A stretch of DNA of 64,000 nt, from assembly GCA_035697485.1 (NCBI GenBank), contig DASSCU010000011.1:81384-145383 (forward strand), in the 5' to 3' direction. The translations under genes and the position numbers were made by a program. Below are positions 42,562-51,927 of this stretch, piece by piece. Origin of the DNA: Actinomycetota bacterium (GTDB lineage Bacteria; Actinomycetota; UBA4738; HRBIN12). Each line of letters opens with the position of its first letter. Position 1 is the first letter of the stretch. The notes below the pieces were generated by a model, which was given only the letters and a program-made list of their open reading frames with translations, had not been told where the DNA came from and did not search any database.

Positions 42562-43350
42562 TCACCGTTGACAGCGGGGGCACCACCAGACGCTGCGGGC
42601 CCGTTCTCCCTGGCGTCGCGTGGCGATCGTGCTGCCGCATCGCGGGCACGCCCGCCCTGCTCGCTCGTAGACCGCGAATCCCCCGGGAACCGTCGTCCGT
42701 CGAGGCGTGCCGAGGTTCGCCCGGAGCAGCCGGCTCGCGGTCGCGTAGAGCGCCCGTCGCGTGGGTTCGCCGAGGCTCGCGATCGGGCGGAACGGATCGA
42801 TCCCGCACGCCCACGCGGCCTCGGCCCGGTACACGTTGCCGATGCCCGCCGCCATCGTCTGGTCGAGGAGCGCGACCCCGGTCTCGGTGGCGGGGTCGAG
42901 GGACCGGAGCCTGTGCACCACCTCGTCGAGGTCGGGATCGACGTCACAGAGGTCCGGGCCGAGCGCGGCGAGGACGGGATGGCGGTCGACCTCGTCGTCG
43001 GTGAGCAGCTCGACCATCGGTGCAGCGAAGCAGACCGCGTCGACGTCGGCGGTGCCGATCGCGACCACCATGGATCGTGCGCTTCGGCGCCATCGCTGCC
43101 CGGAACGGTAAAGGTGCCACGATCCGTTCATGCGCATGTGGGTGTGCAGCGTCAGCCCTCCGGTGCACCGGATCAGCAGGTGCTTGCCTCGTGCCTCGAC
43201 GCGATCGATGCGTTCCCCGGGGCGGGGGATCGGGTGGTGAGGTCCACGCGTCCGTCGAAGACGCGGCGTCTCGAACCGAGTCACCACCGAGTGGCCGAGC
43301 GCGGCCGCGAGGGAGGCCGCCGTGCGGTGGATCGTGTCGCCCTCGGGCAC
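42562..43350 (-). CDS. nei: Endonuclease VIII-like DNA glycosylase/AP lyase (Nei2 type)
   Basis: 262 residues. After removal of the initiator residue the catalytic N-terminus is PEGDTIHRTAASL (Pro nucleophile, Glu). H2TH region: LLDQTMAAGIGNVYRAEAAW. C-terminal zinc finger: CPRCGSTIATRRQGERARSV then WWCPRCQR with all four Cys. PEGDTIH rather than PELPEVE marks it as Nei-like, specific for oxidised pyrimidines. It starts 9 bp after lhr on the same strand, forming an operon, an arrangement also known in mycobacteria. GTG start 43350. Confidence 0.93.
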   Translation of the reverse strand: MPEGDTIHRTAASLAAALGHSVVTRFETPRLRRTRGPHHPIPRPGERIDRVEARGKHLLIRCTGGLTLHTHMRMNGSWHLYRSGQRWRRSARSMVVAIGTADVDAVCFAAPMVELLTDDEVDRHPVLAALGPDLCDVDPDLDEVVHRLRSLDPATETGVALLDQTMAAGIGNVYRAEAAWACGIDPFRPIASLGEPTRRALYATASRLLRANLGTPRRTTVPGGFAVYERAGRACPRCGSTIATRRQGERARSVWWCPRCQR

Positions 43351-43359
43351 GCCGGCGCC

Positions 43360-46300
43360 TCAGCCTCGGAGCGTGAGCCCGCGGTACCCGTCGACGAACC
43401 CCGCCTGGCGCAGCCGCTCGGCGTGGGGCGACGACGCTGACGGCTCACCGTCGATGCGCACCAGCTCGACCCGACGGAGACGCCCGTCCTTCACGAGGGA
43501 TGCGAGCGCGTCGGCCCAGGACCCGGCGTCGACGTCGAACGTGACGAGTGAGCGAGCGCCCCGCTCGAGGAAGGCGGCGACGCGACCGTCGACCAGCACG
43601 ACGTACGCGCCGGCCGCGCGGGAGGCGCGCCCGGGGGCCTCGGGCCAGGCGAGCGCCGCTCCGTACGGCTGGGCCGGGTCGGCGGCGGCGAGCACGAGCG
43701 GGGCAGGGTCATCCAGCGACGCCGTCACCCTGGCCGCACGGAGCCGGTCGACGGCCCCCGGCATCGCGAACTGCGCCGCCCCGAGGCCGGCCACGAAGTA
43801 CCCGCGGCGCACGGCGCCGGCTTCCTCGAGCGCCTTCAAGATCGGGTAGACGCCGGCGTAGCCGCCGGGGGTGCACTCGGCCAGGGCCGCCTCACGCGTC
43901 ACGACGCCGTGGCGATCGAGCAGCTGCAGCGCTCTGGCGTGCGCGTTCTCGGTGGGCGAGAGACCCGGCTCGAGGAGGCCGGTGGTGAGAGACCATCGGC
44001 CGGCGCCGGCGGGCGGTCCGGTCCTGCGCAGCGCGCCCGGTCGGGGCCGCCTGCCGGGCTGCGGGGCCCGGATCCGAGCCGAGGCGCCTCGCACGAACGC
44101 GCGGAGCGGCGCCAGCGTGTCGTTCGTCACCTCGCCCGCCCACACCAGGTCCCACAGGGCGGTCAGGAGCACGCGCTCGTCGGCCGTGCCGGCCGCCTGC
44201 ACGAGGTCGGTCCAGAACGATGCCCCGCGCTCGGCCAGGTGCGAGCGGATCGCGTCGTGGACGGCGTCGTCGGGGCGTTCACCGTCGGAACGGTCGCGCA
44301 GGAGCGCGCTCGCCTGGCCGCGGAAGCTGAGCACCACCCGGCCGTCATCGGCGCCGAGGCCGCCGGCGCCGATCCAGACGAGGTCGCCGCTCGCGGCGAT
44401 CGCGTCGAGGTCGGCGGGCCGATAGCCTCGCACGCGCGCCGGCAGTACGTCGGTCTCGAGGATCGATGCCGGGATCGCCGCCCCCTGCAGATGTCCGATC
44501 GCCTCGACGAGCGCGTCCGATGCTCCGTTCGGACGGTCGGCCCCTTGCCACGCGGGTAGGAATCGAGCGAACGCCGCAGCCTCGACCGGTTCGACCTCGC
44601 GACGGAGCGCGGCGAGCGAACGTTGACGCAGTCGTCTGAGCACGTCGGCATCGCACCACTCGTGCCCGACGCCCCCGGGCGAGAATCCGCCCTGGGTCAG
44701 CGTGCCCCCGGCCTCGAGCTCGGCGAGGGCGGCCTCCACCCGGTCGACCGAGACGCCGAACCGCTCGGCCGGCTCGGCCGGCACGAACGGTCCGTGCGTG
44801 CGTGCGTACCGCGAGACGAGATCGTGCAGCGCTCGATCGGTGGGACCGGTGAAGGCGCCGGGCAGCCCGCGGGGCAGGGAGACGCCGAGCGCATCGCGGA
44901 GCCGGGCGGCGTCCTCGACCGCGGCGACGCGCTCCACGCCGGCGACTCGCGCACGGATGGCCCGCCCGTCGTCGATCAAGGCGCGCGTCAAGGCGTCGCC
45001 GTCGCCGTCGGCACGGGCGCGCACCTCGGCGTCGTCGAGAGGGCCGAGGTTTCGGAGCAGGTCGTGGACGCCGTCGGTGCCCCTGGCCCGGCGGCCCTCG
45101 GCGAGCCGCTGCAGCTCGAGGACGACCTCGTCGATGGCGCGAGGATCGAGCAGATCGCGGAGCTCCTCGGCCCCGAGCAGTTCCCGCAGCAGGTCGCGAT
45201 CGAGGGCCAGGGCGGCGGCGCGTCGCTCGGCGAGCGGTGCGTCTGCCTCGTACATGAAGACGGCGATCCACCGAAACAGCAACGACTGCGCGAACGGCGA
45301 CGCGTGGTCCGTCTCGACGGCCACGAGCTTCGTGCGCCGCGATCGCAGGTCGCCCATCACCTCGCGCAGCGCCGGCACGTCGAAGACGTCGCGGAGACAC
45401 TCGCGGGTCGTCTCCAGCAGCATCGGGAACGTGGGGTGCTTCGCGGCTTCCACGAGCAGGTCGGCGCTCCGTTGCCGCTGCTGCCACAGCGGGGTGCGCC
45501 TTCCGGGTCGCTGCCGGGGGAGCAGGAGTGCCCGTGCGCTCGCCTCGCGGAAGACGCTCGCGAACATCGCCGTGCCCGGCAGCGCCTCGACGACGGCCGC
45601 CTCGACCGCCTCGGGCTCGAACAGCAGGTCCTCGACCGGGATGCGGTCGACCGCCTCGGGGAGGCGGATCACGATGCCGTCGTCGCCCCAGAGCACCTGG
45701 GCGCCGGGGCCGAACCGTTCCTCGAGCCGTGCCTCGATCGCGAGCCCCCACGGGGCGTGCACCCGATCGCCGAACGGGGACAGCACGCAGACGCGCCAGT
45801 CACCGATCTCGTCGCGGAACCGCTCCACGACGATCGTGCGGTCGTCGGGGACGGCACCCGTGGCTTCCACCTGCTCGTCGAGGTAGGTGACGAGGTTGTC
45901 GGCGGCCCACGTGTCGAGCCCGACGTCGTCACGCAGGCGTGTCAGGGCCTCGTCGCGGCGCTTGCCCCGGAGCTCGCGAGTGAACGCACCGATCGCCCGT
46001 CCGAGCTCGATCGGGCGCCCGGGCCGGTCGCCGTGCCAGAACGGCATCTTGCCCGGCTCGCCCGGGGCGGGGGAGACCACGACGCGGTCCCGCGTGATGT
46101 CGTCGATGCGCCAGCTCGATGCTCCCAACAGGAAGACCTCGCCGCGCCGTGATTCGTACACCATCTCCTCGTCGAGCTCGCCCACGCGGGTGCCGTCGGC
46201 GAGGAACACCCCGAACAACCCGCGGTCGGGGATCGTGCCGCCGCTCGTGATCGCGATGCGCCCCGCCCCGTCGCGTGCCCGAACGACGTCGGTCTTCCGG

Positions 46301-47772
46301 TCCCAGACGAGCCGCGGTCGCAGCTCGGCGAACCCGTCGCTCGGGTAGCGTCCCGCCAGCAGGTCGAGCACCGCGAGGAAGATCTCGCGCGACAATCCGG
46401 CGAAGTTCTCGGCCCGACGCACGGTCGCGTAGAGGTCGTCGACGTGCCACTCGTCGACCGCGCACATCGCGACGAGCTGCTGCGCGAGCACGTCGAGCGG
46501 ATCGCGCGGCACGCGTGTCTCCTCGATCGCCCCGGCGAGCATGCGCTCGGCCACGACGCTCGCCTCGAGCAGGTCGCCCCGGAACTTCGGGAAGATCTTG
46601 CCTTTGCTGGGCTCGCCCACCTGGTGGCCCGCGCGGCCGATGCGCTGCAGCCCGCTCGCCACCGACCCGGGCGACTCCACCTGCACCACGAGATCGACGG
46701 CGCCCATGTCGATGCCGAGCTCGAGGCTGCTCGTGGCCACGATCGCCCGAAGCCGCCCCGACTTCAGGGCGTCCTCGACCTCGAGCCGCTGCTCGCGGGC
46801 GATCGACCCGTGGTGGGTGCGGACGAGGTCCTCCTCGGCGAGTTCATTCAGCTGCGCGGCGAGGCGCTCCGCGAGTCGGCGCCCGTTCACGAAGACGATC
46901 GTCGACCGGTGCGCGCGGATCAGCTCGAGCAACCGCGGATGGATCGCTGGCCAGATCGAAGTGCGAGAAGGGCCCCCCGCCGCGGGACCGCTCGGGGGAA
47001 GATCCATGGGTTGGCCGAGTGAGCCCATGTCCTCGACCGGCACGAGGACCTCGAGCTCCATCGGCTTGCGGTGTCCGGCATCGACGATCGACACGGGCCG
47101 CGGCTCGCCGTCGTCCTCGTGCCCGCCGAGGAAGCCCGCGATCGTCTCGAGCGGGCGCTGCGTGGCCGACAGACCGATGCGCTGGGGAGGTTCGGCGGTG
47201 AGCGCATCGAGCCGTTCGAGCGAGAGCGCGAGGTGGGCACCGCGCTTGGTGCCGGCGAGCGAGTGGATCTCGTCGACGATCACGGTCGTGACCCCTCGCA
47301 GGGTCTCGCGCGCCGACGACGTGAGCATCAGGTAGAGCGACTCCGGCGTCGTGATCAGGATGTCGGGGGGGTGTGCGAGGAGCTGTCGCCGCTCCCGGGA
47401 GGGCGTGTCGCCGGTGCGCACCCCGACGACGGGGTCGTGCGCCAGCCCGGTGCCGGACCGCTCGGCCGCGTGCCGGATGCCCGCGAGCGGGGCCCGAAGG
47501 TTCTTCTCCACGTCGACCGCGAGCGCCCGCAGCGGGGAGATGTAGACGACCCGCGTGCGCCCCTTCGGATCGGTCGGCGGGGTCTCGGTCGTGAGACGGT
47601 CGATCGCCCACAGGAAGGCCGCGAGCGTCTTGCCCGAGCCCGTCGGAGCGAGCACCAGCGTGTGGTCGCCCTTCGCGATCGCCTTCCAGCCCTTCGACTG
47701 CGCCGGGGTGGGCGCGTCGAAGGATGCCTCGAACCACTCGCGGACGGCGGGGGAGAAGGGGGTCAGGCTCAC
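43360..47772 (-). CDS. lhr: Lhr-type ATP-dependent DNA helicase
   Basis: 1470 residues from GTG 47772. Superfamily-2 motifs: Q-motif PTPAQSKGWKAI, Walker A VLAPTGSGKTLAAFLWAIDR, motif Ia VYISPLRALAVDVEKNL, GVRTGDTPS, DEVH-type box VIVDEIHSLAGTKRGAHLAL, IGLSATQRPLETIAGFLGG, motif IV IVFVNGRRLAERLAAQL, and motif VI SVASGLQRIGRAGHQVGEPS. The winged-helix and beta-barrel bridge follow, then the long Lhr C-terminal domain (~870-1470). Full-length Lhr helicases (~1500 aa) unwind RNA:DNA hybrids and act in repair; the operon with nei2 supports a base-excision role here. Confidence 0.95.
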   Translation of the reverse strand: MSLTPFSPAVREWFEASFDAPTPAQSKGWKAIAKGDHTLVLAPTGSGKTLAAFLWAIDRLTTETPPTDPKGRTRVVYISPLRALAVDVEKNLRAPLAGIRHAAERSGTGLAHDPVVGVRTGDTPSRERRQLLAHPPDILITTPESLYLMLTSSARETLRGVTTVIVDEIHSLAGTKRGAHLALSLERLDALTAEPPQRIGLSATQRPLETIAGFLGGHEDDGEPRPVSIVDAGHRKPMELEVLVPVEDMGSLGQPMDLPPSGPAAGGPSRTSIWPAIHPRLLELIRAHRSTIVFVNGRRLAERLAAQLNELAEEDLVRTHHGSIAREQRLEVEDALKSGRLRAIVATSSLELGIDMGAVDLVVQVESPGSVASGLQRIGRAGHQVGEPSKGKIFPKFRGDLLEASVVAERMLAGAIEETRVPRDPLDVLAQQLVAMCAVDEWHVDDLYATVRRAENFAGLSREIFLAVLDLLAGRYPSDGFAELRPRLVWDRKTDVVRARDGAGRIAITSGGTIPDRGLFGVFLADGTRVGELDEEMVYESRRGEVFLLGASSWRIDDITRDRVVVSPAPGEPGKMPFWHGDRPGRPIELGRAIGAFTRELRGKRRDEALTRLRDDVGLDTWAADNLVTYLDEQVEATGAVPDDRTIVVERFRDEIGDWRVCVLSPFGDRVHAPWGLAIEARLEERFGPGAQVLWGDDGIVIRLPEAVDRIPVEDLLFEPEAVEAAVVEALPGTAMFASVFREASARALLLPRQRPGRRTPLWQQRQRSADLLVEAAKHPTFPMLLETTRECLRDVFDVPALREVMGDLRSRRTKLVAVETDHASPFAQSLLFRWIAVFMYEADAPLAERRAAALALDRDLLRELLGAEELRDLLDPRAIDEVVLELQRLAEGRRARGTDGVHDLLRNLGPLDDAEVRARADGDGDALTRALIDDGRAIRARVAGVERVAAVEDAARLRDALGVSLPRGLPGAFTGPTDRALHDLVSRYARTHGPFVPAEPAERFGVSVDRVEAALAELEAGGTLTQGGFSPGGVGHEWCDADVLRRLRQRSLAALRREVEPVEAAAFARFLPAWQGADRPNGASDALVEAIGHLQGAAIPASILETDVLPARVRGYRPADLDAIAASGDLVWIGAGGLGADDGRVVLSFRGQASALLRDRSDGERPDDAVHDAIRSHLAERGASFWTDLVQAAGTADERVLLTALWDLVWAGEVTNDTLAPLRAFVRGASARIRAPQPGRRPRPGALRRTGPPAGAGRWSLTTGLLEPGLSPTENAHARALQLLDRHGVVTREAALAECTPGGYAGVYPILKALEEAGAVRRGYFVAGLGAAQFAMPGAVDRLRAARVTASLDDPAPLVLAAADPAQPYGAALAWPEAPGRASRAAGAYVVLVDGRVAAFLERGARSLVTFDVDAGSWADALASLVKDGRLRRVELVRIDGEPSASSPHAERLRQAGFVDGYRGLTLRG

Positions 47773-47778
47773 GCAGCA

Positions 47779-47784
47779 ACGCTA
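47779..47784 (-). promoter_or_regulatory. Putative -10 box for lhr-nei
   Basis: TAGCGT on the minus strand, 6 nt before GTG 47772; leaderless. Confidence 0.5.
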
Positions 47785-47840
47785 GCGCGGAACGCCGACA
47801 TCCGGGCGGCCTCACCCTCGGTCACGGACGAGAGCGACGA

Positions 47841-47846
47841 TAGGAT
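47841..47846 (+). promoter_or_regulatory. Putative -10 box for the polymer-like membrane protein
   Basis: TAGGAT, 7 nt before ATG 47854. It lies in the divergent 81-bp gap with lhr. Confidence 0.5.
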
Positions 47847-47853
47847 GCGGGCC

Positions 47854-48942
47854 ATGTCGGTCCGGCCTTCCCTTCGCGCCGCCACGTGCGTCGCCGCCTT
47901 CGTCGCGATCATCGCCCTGGCGGGCGCCGCCGCCGCACAGTCGTCGTCGCCCGCGCAGGACGCGTCGCCCTCGCCCCGTCCGGGGGCCGACGTCGCGCGC
48001 ACCGAGGACCAGGTGATGCTCTCCGGCACCGTGACGGTCCCCCGCGGGCAGTCGGTCGGGGAGGTCGTGGTGTTCAACGGGCGAGCGATCGTCGCCGGCG
48101 TCGTCGTGGGCGACGTGGTCGTGCTCGACGGCCCGGTCGCGGTCTCGGGACAGGTCGGCGGGTCGGTGGTGGCGATGAACGGCCCGATCCGGCTCGCGTC
48201 GACGGCGTCGATCGCCGGCGACGTGCTCGGCGCCCAGACCGTGCGCCTCGAACCCGGGGCCCTCGTGGGCGGCGACGTGCGCGACGACGTCACGTTCACC
48301 CCGCGTGGCACCCTCGCCGCCCTCGGCGCCCTGCTCGGGGCCGTCGCGGTCGCGGTTTCGACCCTGCTGCTCTTGCTGCTCGTGCTCGCGCTCGCCCCTC
48401 GCGGGCTCGATCGGGTCGCCACGGCCGCTCGCACGGCGCCGTTCGCGTCGATCGGGTGGGGGGCGGTGGTCGCGATCGCCCTGCCGGTGACGGCGGTCGC
48501 CGCTGCAGCGTCGATCCTCGGGCTGCCGCTCGGCCTGTCGGTGCTGCTCGGATCCGGCTTGATCGCGCTCGTCGGATACGCGCTCGCGGTGTACGCGGTC
48601 GGTCGACTGATCGTGCAGGCGCCCCGCGGCCGTGCGGGTGCCGTGCTGGCCGGGTGGGGAGTGTCCGCGGCGATCGGGCTGGTGCCGTTCCTCAACGTGG
48701 TCGCGTGGGTGCTCGGCTCGATGTTCGGCCTCGGCGCGGCCGTCGTCGCGGTCTGGAGGGTTCGGGCCGGAGCGCCGTCACGCGGTCGGCACCGGGCCGG
48801 GTACGCGCCCCCCGCCCCGACCCCGTCTCGGGCACCGACCACACCGTCGTCTCGGCAACCGACCCCGGTGGCGGTCGTGGGAGAGACCGGCGGGGGCGAC
48901 GACCAGCCCAGCGAGACCTACCCGGCCACCTCCGACGACTAG
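47854..48942 (+). CDS. Exported bactofilin-like/polymer-forming domain membrane protein
   Basis: 362 residues. Signal peptide RAATCVAAFVAIIALAGAAA. A Ser/Pro linker precedes a short beta-solenoid of hexapeptide-like units: GEVVVFNGRAIVAGVVVGDV, VVLDGPVAVSGQVGGSVVAM, NGPIRLASTASIAGDVLGAQ, as in polymer-forming cytoskeletal-type proteins. Then four or so TM helices (LGALLGAVAVAVSTLLLLLL; GWGAVVAIALPVTAVAAAAS; GLSVLLGSGLIALVGYALAV; IGLVPFLNVVAWVLGSMFGL) and a Pro/Thr tail. Likely an envelope scaffold. It converges on the similar small protein at 48939-49367, sharing a ctag that supplies both stops. Confidence 0.65.
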   Translation: MSVRPSLRAATCVAAFVAIIALAGAAAAQSSSPAQDASPSPRPGADVARTEDQVMLSGTVTVPRGQSVGEVVVFNGRAIVAGVVVGDVVVLDGPVAVSGQVGGSVVAMNGPIRLASTASIAGDVLGAQTVRLEPGALVGGDVRDDVTFTPRGTLAALGALLGAVAVAVSTLLLLLLVLALAPRGLDRVATAARTAPFASIGWGAVVAIALPVTAVAAAASILGLPLGLSVLLGSGLIALVGYALAVYAVGRLIVQAPRGRAGAVLAGWGVSAAIGLVPFLNVVAWVLGSMFGLGAAVVAVWRVRAGAPSRGRHRAGYAPPAPTPSRAPTTPSSRQPTPVAVVGETGGGDDQPSETYPATSDD

Positions 48943-49367
48943 TCCAGAGTGGACGAGTCGCCGGCTCTCCGCAGGAACCGGGAAGCCGTCAGGATCGCGG
49001 CGCCCACGACCGCGCCGAACGCCAGCGCCTGCGGGGTCGAGCAGAGCACCTTGGCCCCGGGTTCCACCGTGACCTTCGGCGAGAGCACGAACGCGACGAA
49101 ACTGCGTTCACCGAGGGTGGCCCCGCCGCCGGCGAAGATCGTCTGCGCGCCGCCGTTCGTGATCGAGACGTTGCCGCCGATCGCCATCGGCCCGCCGCCA
49201 CCGTTCGTGATCGTGAGGTTGCCGGCGGCGGCGAGCACTCCGGCGCCCCCGTTCGTGAGGAACAGGTCCCTCGAGGCGGCGGCGGCCGCGACGCCGCTGT
49301 CGCGGATATCGACCTCGTCCCCCCTCACCGTGCCCACCAGCCCGCGCTGCACGTGCGTGCTCTCCAT
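48939..49367 (-). CDS. Small repeat protein with C-terminal membrane helix
   Basis: 142 residues; GGGAGG is upstream of ATG 49367. The middle holds near-repeats LFLTNGGAGVLAAAGNLTIT, NGGGGPMAIGGNVSITNGGA, i.e. a short TNGG-spaced solenoid, followed by QTIFAGGGATLGERSFVAFV and a terminal hydrophobic helix LAFGAVVGAAILTASRFLRR. No signal peptide, so the repeats may lie in the cytosol on a tail-anchored protein. The resemblance to the solenoid of its convergent neighbour suggests a functional pair; that is inference. Confidence 0.55.
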   Translation of the reverse strand: MESTHVQRGLVGTVRGDEVDIRDSGVAAAAASRDLFLTNGGAGVLAAAGNLTITNGGGGPMAIGGNVSITNGGAQTIFAGGGATLGERSFVAFVLSPKVTVEPGAKVLCSTPQALAFGAVVGAAILTASRFLRRAGDSSTLD

Positions 49368-49394
49368 GGCAACCTCCCGTCGTCGTCTCCATGC

Positions 49395-49400
49395 TAGGGT
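49395..49400 (+). promoter_or_regulatory. Putative -10 box for the amidohydrolase
   Basis: TAGGGT, 7 nt before GTG 49408. Confidence 0.5.
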
Positions 49401-49407
49401 CCGCGCC

Positions 49408-51042
49408 GTGCCGGATGCAGAGCGCGCCGACCTGATCGTCGCCGACACCGACGTGTGGTGCGGCGACGCCGCGCGGCGCCGAGCCAAGGCCGTCGCGATC
49501 CGCGGTGACCGCATCGTGGCCGTGGGCACCGACGACGACGTGCGGGCGCTCCGAGGGCCGTCGACCGAGGTGCTCGCCTTGCCGGGCCGCGTGGTCGTCC
49601 CGGGCTTCCAGGATGCGCACGTCCACCCGTCGGTCGCAGGCAGGAACCTGCTCAACGTGAACCTCGACGACCTGTCCACGAAGGACGACTACCTCGCGCG
49701 CATCAAGCACGTGGCCGACGCGAACCCCGACCTCGAGTGGATCGTGGGGGGCGGTTGGTACAACACCGTCTTCACCGCGACCGACGGTCCACGCAAGGAG
49801 GATCTCGACGCGGTCGTGCCCGACCGGCCGGTGTTCCTGTTGAACACCGACGTCCATGCCGGCTGGGTGAACTCCAAGGCGCTCGAGCTCGCCGGGATGA
49901 CCGCGTCGACACCCGACCCGTGGGATGGCTACCTCGTGCGCGACGCCGACGGGTCGCCGGCGGGCACCCTGCAGGAGGGCGCCGCCTACGACGTCATGCG
50001 CACGGTCGCCGCACAGCCGAGCGTGGCCCAGTGGCAGGCGTACCTCCTCCGGGCGCAGCAGGAGCTGCATGCGCTGGGCATCACGGGGTGGCAGGACGCC
50101 TGGGTCGAGCCCGACCTGCTGCGTGCCTACCGCGAGCTCGACGACGAGGGCGCGCTCACGGCCCGCGTCGTCGCCTCGATGTGGTGGGATCGCCACGCCG
50201 GCATGGAGCAGGTCGATCGGCTCGTCGAGCAGCGGGAGTGGGCGAGCGGAGGTCGGCTCCAGGCGAACACGATCAAGATCATGCTCGACGGCTGCCCGGA
50301 GAGCTGCACCGGCTCGATGCTCGAGCCGTACGAGGGCGACTTCGGCCGGCGGCACGATCGCGGCATCCAGTTCGTCGAGGCCGAGGCGCTGAACGAGGCG
50401 GTCGTCGCTCTCGACGCCCTCGGCTTCCAGGTGCACCAGCACGCCCTCGGCGACCGGGCCTTCCGCGAGGGGCTCGACGCGATCGAGGCCGCCCGCAAGG
50501 CCGACGGATGGAACGACGCCCGCCATCACATCGCGCACATCCAACTGCCCGACCCCGCCGATCTGCCGCGCCTGCGCCGTCTCGGGGTCGTCGCGAACCT
50601 GCAGCCGTTCTGGGCGCAGCCCGATCCGACGATCGTCGAGATCACGACGCCGCGGGTGGGTGAGCGAGCGTCCCACCTCTACCCGTTCCGGTCGATCCAC
50701 GCGACCGGCGCCGTGATGTGCATCGGCAGCGACTGGCCCGTGACCACGCCGAACCCATGGCTCGAGCTCGAGGTCGCGGTGACGCGGCAGCCTCCCGGGC
50801 AGCCCGAGGCCGAGCCGCTCGACGCGTGGCAACGCCTCGACCTCGCCACGGCGATGGCCGCCTTCGCGCGAGGCTCCGCCTACGTGAACCACGACGACGA
50901 GGCGGGTGTGATCGCGCCCGGCATGCGCGCCGATCTCGCGGTGCTCGACCGCGATCCGTTCGATCGATCGCTCGGCGCGGTCGGCGAGACGACGGTCGAG
51001 CTGACGCTGGCCTCGGGCCGGATCGTCTTCGAGCCCTCCTGA
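49408..51042 (+). CDS. YtcJ-like metal-dependent amidohydrolase
   Basis: 544 residues from GTG 49408. The composite beta-sandwich start (ADLIVADTDVWCGDAA, AIRGDRIVAVG) leads into the TIM-barrel metal site VVPGFQDAHVHPSVAG (HxH). The YtcJ-specific stretch WIVGGGWYNTVF, the long DTDVHAGWVNSKALELAG-type segment, IKIMLDGCPESCTGSMLEPY, LGFQVHQHALGDRAFREGLD (His ligands), HHIAHIQLPDP and IGSDWPVTTPNPWLELEVAV follow, then the C-terminal sandwich PGMRADLAVLDRDPF. It hydrolyses an amide or related bond of an unknown substrate. Length is normal. Confidence 0.88.
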   Translation: MPDAERADLIVADTDVWCGDAARRRAKAVAIRGDRIVAVGTDDDVRALRGPSTEVLALPGRVVVPGFQDAHVHPSVAGRNLLNVNLDDLSTKDDYLARIKHVADANPDLEWIVGGGWYNTVFTATDGPRKEDLDAVVPDRPVFLLNTDVHAGWVNSKALELAGMTASTPDPWDGYLVRDADGSPAGTLQEGAAYDVMRTVAAQPSVAQWQAYLLRAQQELHALGITGWQDAWVEPDLLRAYRELDDEGALTARVVASMWWDRHAGMEQVDRLVEQREWASGGRLQANTIKIMLDGCPESCTGSMLEPYEGDFGRRHDRGIQFVEAEALNEAVVALDALGFQVHQHALGDRAFREGLDAIEAARKADGWNDARHHIAHIQLPDPADLPRLRRLGVVANLQPFWAQPDPTIVEITTPRVGERASHLYPFRSIHATGAVMCIGSDWPVTTPNPWLELEVAVTRQPPGQPEAEPLDAWQRLDLATAMAAFARGSAYVNHDDEAGVIAPGMRADLAVLDRDPFDRSLGAVGETTVELTLASGRIVFEPS

Positions 51043-51186
51043 CGCCGTCACGGGTGCGCGACCGAACCTATGCACGCCGCCCGGCATGTTCATCCGATCT
51101 CGTCGTGGGTACGCATCCCTTCAGAAGCTGCGCGGAGCTGAGGCAGGCCCCGATCGGGTCCACTCCGCGTGGAAGGGAGGGAGAAG

Positions 51187-51870
51187 ATGACGAAGCGCAT
51201 CATCGGTCTCGCCGTCGCGCTCGCGACGACGATGGCCCTGTTCGGCGCCGCCCCGGCCCAGGCTACGGGCTCGTCGAAGTTCACGCTGAACGTCGTGCAC
51301 GGCATCCCCGGGCTCACGGTCGACGTGTGCGTCAACGGCGCGAAGGCGATCACCGACTTCGAGCCGGGCGACGTCGTGTCGGGCGTGAGGCTGCCCGAGG
51401 GCGAGTACCGCCTCAAGGTCACCCCGGCCGGCGAGCCGTGCAGCGCCGCCGTGCTGTCGGCGATGGCCGACCTGGCCGGCGGTCGCAACTACACGGTGGT
51501 CGCGAACCTCGACGACCACGGCGACCCGAACCTGGCGCTGTGGCGCAACAACACCCGGAAGACCGACGCCGGGGAGGCCCGCGTCGTGGTCCGTCACATG
51601 GCCGACGCGCCGGCGGTGAACGTGTGGGCCAACGGCTCTCCGCTCAACCGTGGGCGCCAGTTCGACTGGGGCTCGATGCGCGGCTGGGACGTGCCCGAGG
51701 GCGACTACGAGGTGTTCGTCTCGCTCGCGCGCCAGAGCGACCCGGTGATCGGCCCTGCCGACCTGTCACTCGAGGCCGGCTTCCGTTACCAGGTGTACGC
51801 CTGGGGCAACGGGACGGCCGGGTACGGCTTGATCGTCATCCCGCTGGAGGTCGGCGAGAAGGCGGCCTGA
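51187..51870 (+). CDS. Secreted DUF4397-domain protein
   Basis: 227 residues with GGAAGGGAGGGAG upstream of ATG 51187. Signal peptide MTKRIIGLAVALATTMALFG, cleavage near AQATGSS. The mature part is DUF4397: FTLNVVHGIPGLTVDVCVNG, VRLPEGEYRLKVTPAGEPCS, YTVVANLDDHGDPNLALWRN, ARVVVRHMADAPAVNVWANG, a duplicated beta-sandwich with paired Cys. Such proteins are abundant in actinobacterial exoproteomes; function unknown. A GC-rich hairpin follows. Confidence 0.8.
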   Translation: MTKRIIGLAVALATTMALFGAAPAQATGSSKFTLNVVHGIPGLTVDVCVNGAKAITDFEPGDVVSGVRLPEGEYRLKVTPAGEPCSAAVLSAMADLAGGRNYTVVANLDDHGDPNLALWRNNTRKTDAGEARVVVRHMADAPAVNVWANGSPLNRGRQFDWGSMRGWDVPEGDYEVFVSLARQSDPVIGPADLSLEAGFRYQVYAWGNGTAGYGLIVIPLEVGEKAA

Positions 51871-51894
51871 CCTTCGGATGCTCGACCGGAACGG

Positions 51895-51917
51895 GGCGGC
51901 GGCCGTCGGCCGCCGCC
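51895..51917. terminator. GC-rich hairpin between convergent genes
   Basis: GGCGGCGGCCG / CGGCCGCCGCC around a central T; no T tract, only CTCTT. Its position between the convergent DUF4397 and ureC genes suggests a bidirectional stop of the kind actinobacteria use. Confidence 0.5.
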
Positions 51918-51927
51918 TCTTCCGCGT

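Noticed and set aside
40938..43004. Long plus-strand frames across ggt and nei
   Set aside because: Shadows of well-identified minus-strand enzymes.
44623..46152. 509-codon frame antisense to lhr
   Set aside because: Shadow of the lhr gene; no independent start signal or family.
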